Below, piece after piece: positions 22,942 to 23,203 of a DNA stretch of 23,203 nucleotides. The first letter of the stretch is position 1. Each line of letters opens with the position of its first letter. Under the pieces are notes generated by a model. The model did no database searches, was not told the origin of the DNA, and saw only the letters and a list, made by a program, of their open reading frames with translations. Made by a program: the position numbers and the translations under genes. This DNA is from Clostridia bacterium (lineage in GTDB: Bacteria; Bacillota; Clostridia; Oscillospirales; CAG-272): NCBI GenBank assembly GCA_900768535.1, contig CAAGDE010000027.1, positions 1-23,203 of the forward strand, written 5' to 3'.

Positions 22942-23203
22942 AGACCTTGGGACGCCGCCCCAATCCCCGCTTAGAACCGGAGGGGAAGACCTTGGGGCGC
23001 CGCCCCAAACCCCGCTTAGAACCTTCTTTCGGAGAAGGTTCTAAGGACTCCAAGAACTTCACCGCAAAGGGCACCCGTGAGGTGGTACGTGATTGATGCG
23101 TACTGCGTTTCGGGTGCCTTTTGCGGTGAAGCTTTGGGGTTCTTGGGACTTTTCCGAGAGGAGGTTCCAAACGGGGTTTGGGGTGGTGCCTCAAAATCTT
23201 CCC
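22942..23203. repeat. Palindromic interspersed repeat, copy D (right end cut by window)
   Basis: This copy starts at the stop codon of the last gene. A 38-bp end module is present twice (22941-22978 and 22986-23023, two mismatches), each with the hairpin TTGGG(A/G)CGCCGCCCCAA or a close form. The hairpin 23014-23044 (CTTAGAACCTTCTT / GGAGAAGGTTCTAAG) matches the second hairpin of the other copies in place and size. The central stem pairs 23057-23077 with 23111-23131 (21 bp, one mismatch), but its sequence (CTTCACCGCAAAGGGCACCCG) differs from that of copies A and B. The right half continues to the window end. Confidence 0.88.

Noticed and set aside
22523..23194. Minus-strand frame with repeated Lys-Arg-Gly-Leu-Gly-Arg-Arg-Pro-Lys peptides, which looks like a repeat protein.
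   Set aside because: The peptide repeats are the translation of the duplicated DNA module in copy D and of antisense acyltransferase sequence.

Overview
The window looks like a chromosomal segment of a GC-rich member of the Clostridia, most likely an Oscillospiraceae/Ruminococcaceae-type gut anaerobe. This is an inference. It rests on the T-box leader, a clostridial-type ThrRS, YwlG (DUF436), DUF1385, a TIGR03905/TSCPD protein, tandem AI-2E-family transporters, strong AGGAGG ribosome binding sites and sigma-A type promoters. No phage, integrase, CRISPR, rRNA or tRNA was seen. The notable parts are a high-copy palindromic repeat, one unusual operon, several proteins with altered active sites and one decayed gene.

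Layout. Positions 1-7500 are read on the minus strand. One set, from right to left, is ispE, a DUF1385 membrane protein and a DUF436 protein, driven from a good promoter at 7542-7570. The next is a methylglyoxal-synthase-like gene with a consensus promoter (4859-4887), then a T-box leader with a threonine (ACC) specifier, thrS, a small carrier protein and an AlgI-type MBOAT O-acyltransferase. The carrier start overlaps the thrS stop (TAATG), so the carrier and acyltransferase should share the threonine-responsive leader. From 7612 onward everything is on the plus strand. A promoter divergent from ispE starts a tight operon of two tandem AI-2E-family transporters, htpG, a prephenate-dehydratase-like protein without obvious catalytic motifs, and a TSCPD protein. 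After a 280-bp palindromic repeat come a phosphoglucomutase/phosphomannomutase, mgtE, two unknown small membrane proteins, a GNAT acetyltransferase and the internally deleted remains of an exported esterase. A terminator ends this part.

A fresh promoter at 19431-19459 carries a phased array of TCTAC-N5-GTAGA palindromes upstream at 22-bp intervals. It drives a compact four-gene operon: PlsC-like acyltransferase, GT8 glycosyltransferase, a second GT8, and a second PlsC-like acyltransferase. The set suggests assembly of an acylated glycan or glycolipid; no substrate can be named from sequence.

Four copies of one repeat family (1-208, 3956-4052, 13691-13970, 22942-23203) lie between genes. Each is built of small hairpins around a long central stem with a variable loop. 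The copy at the right edge has a different central-stem sequence but keeps the pairing, which points to selection on structure.
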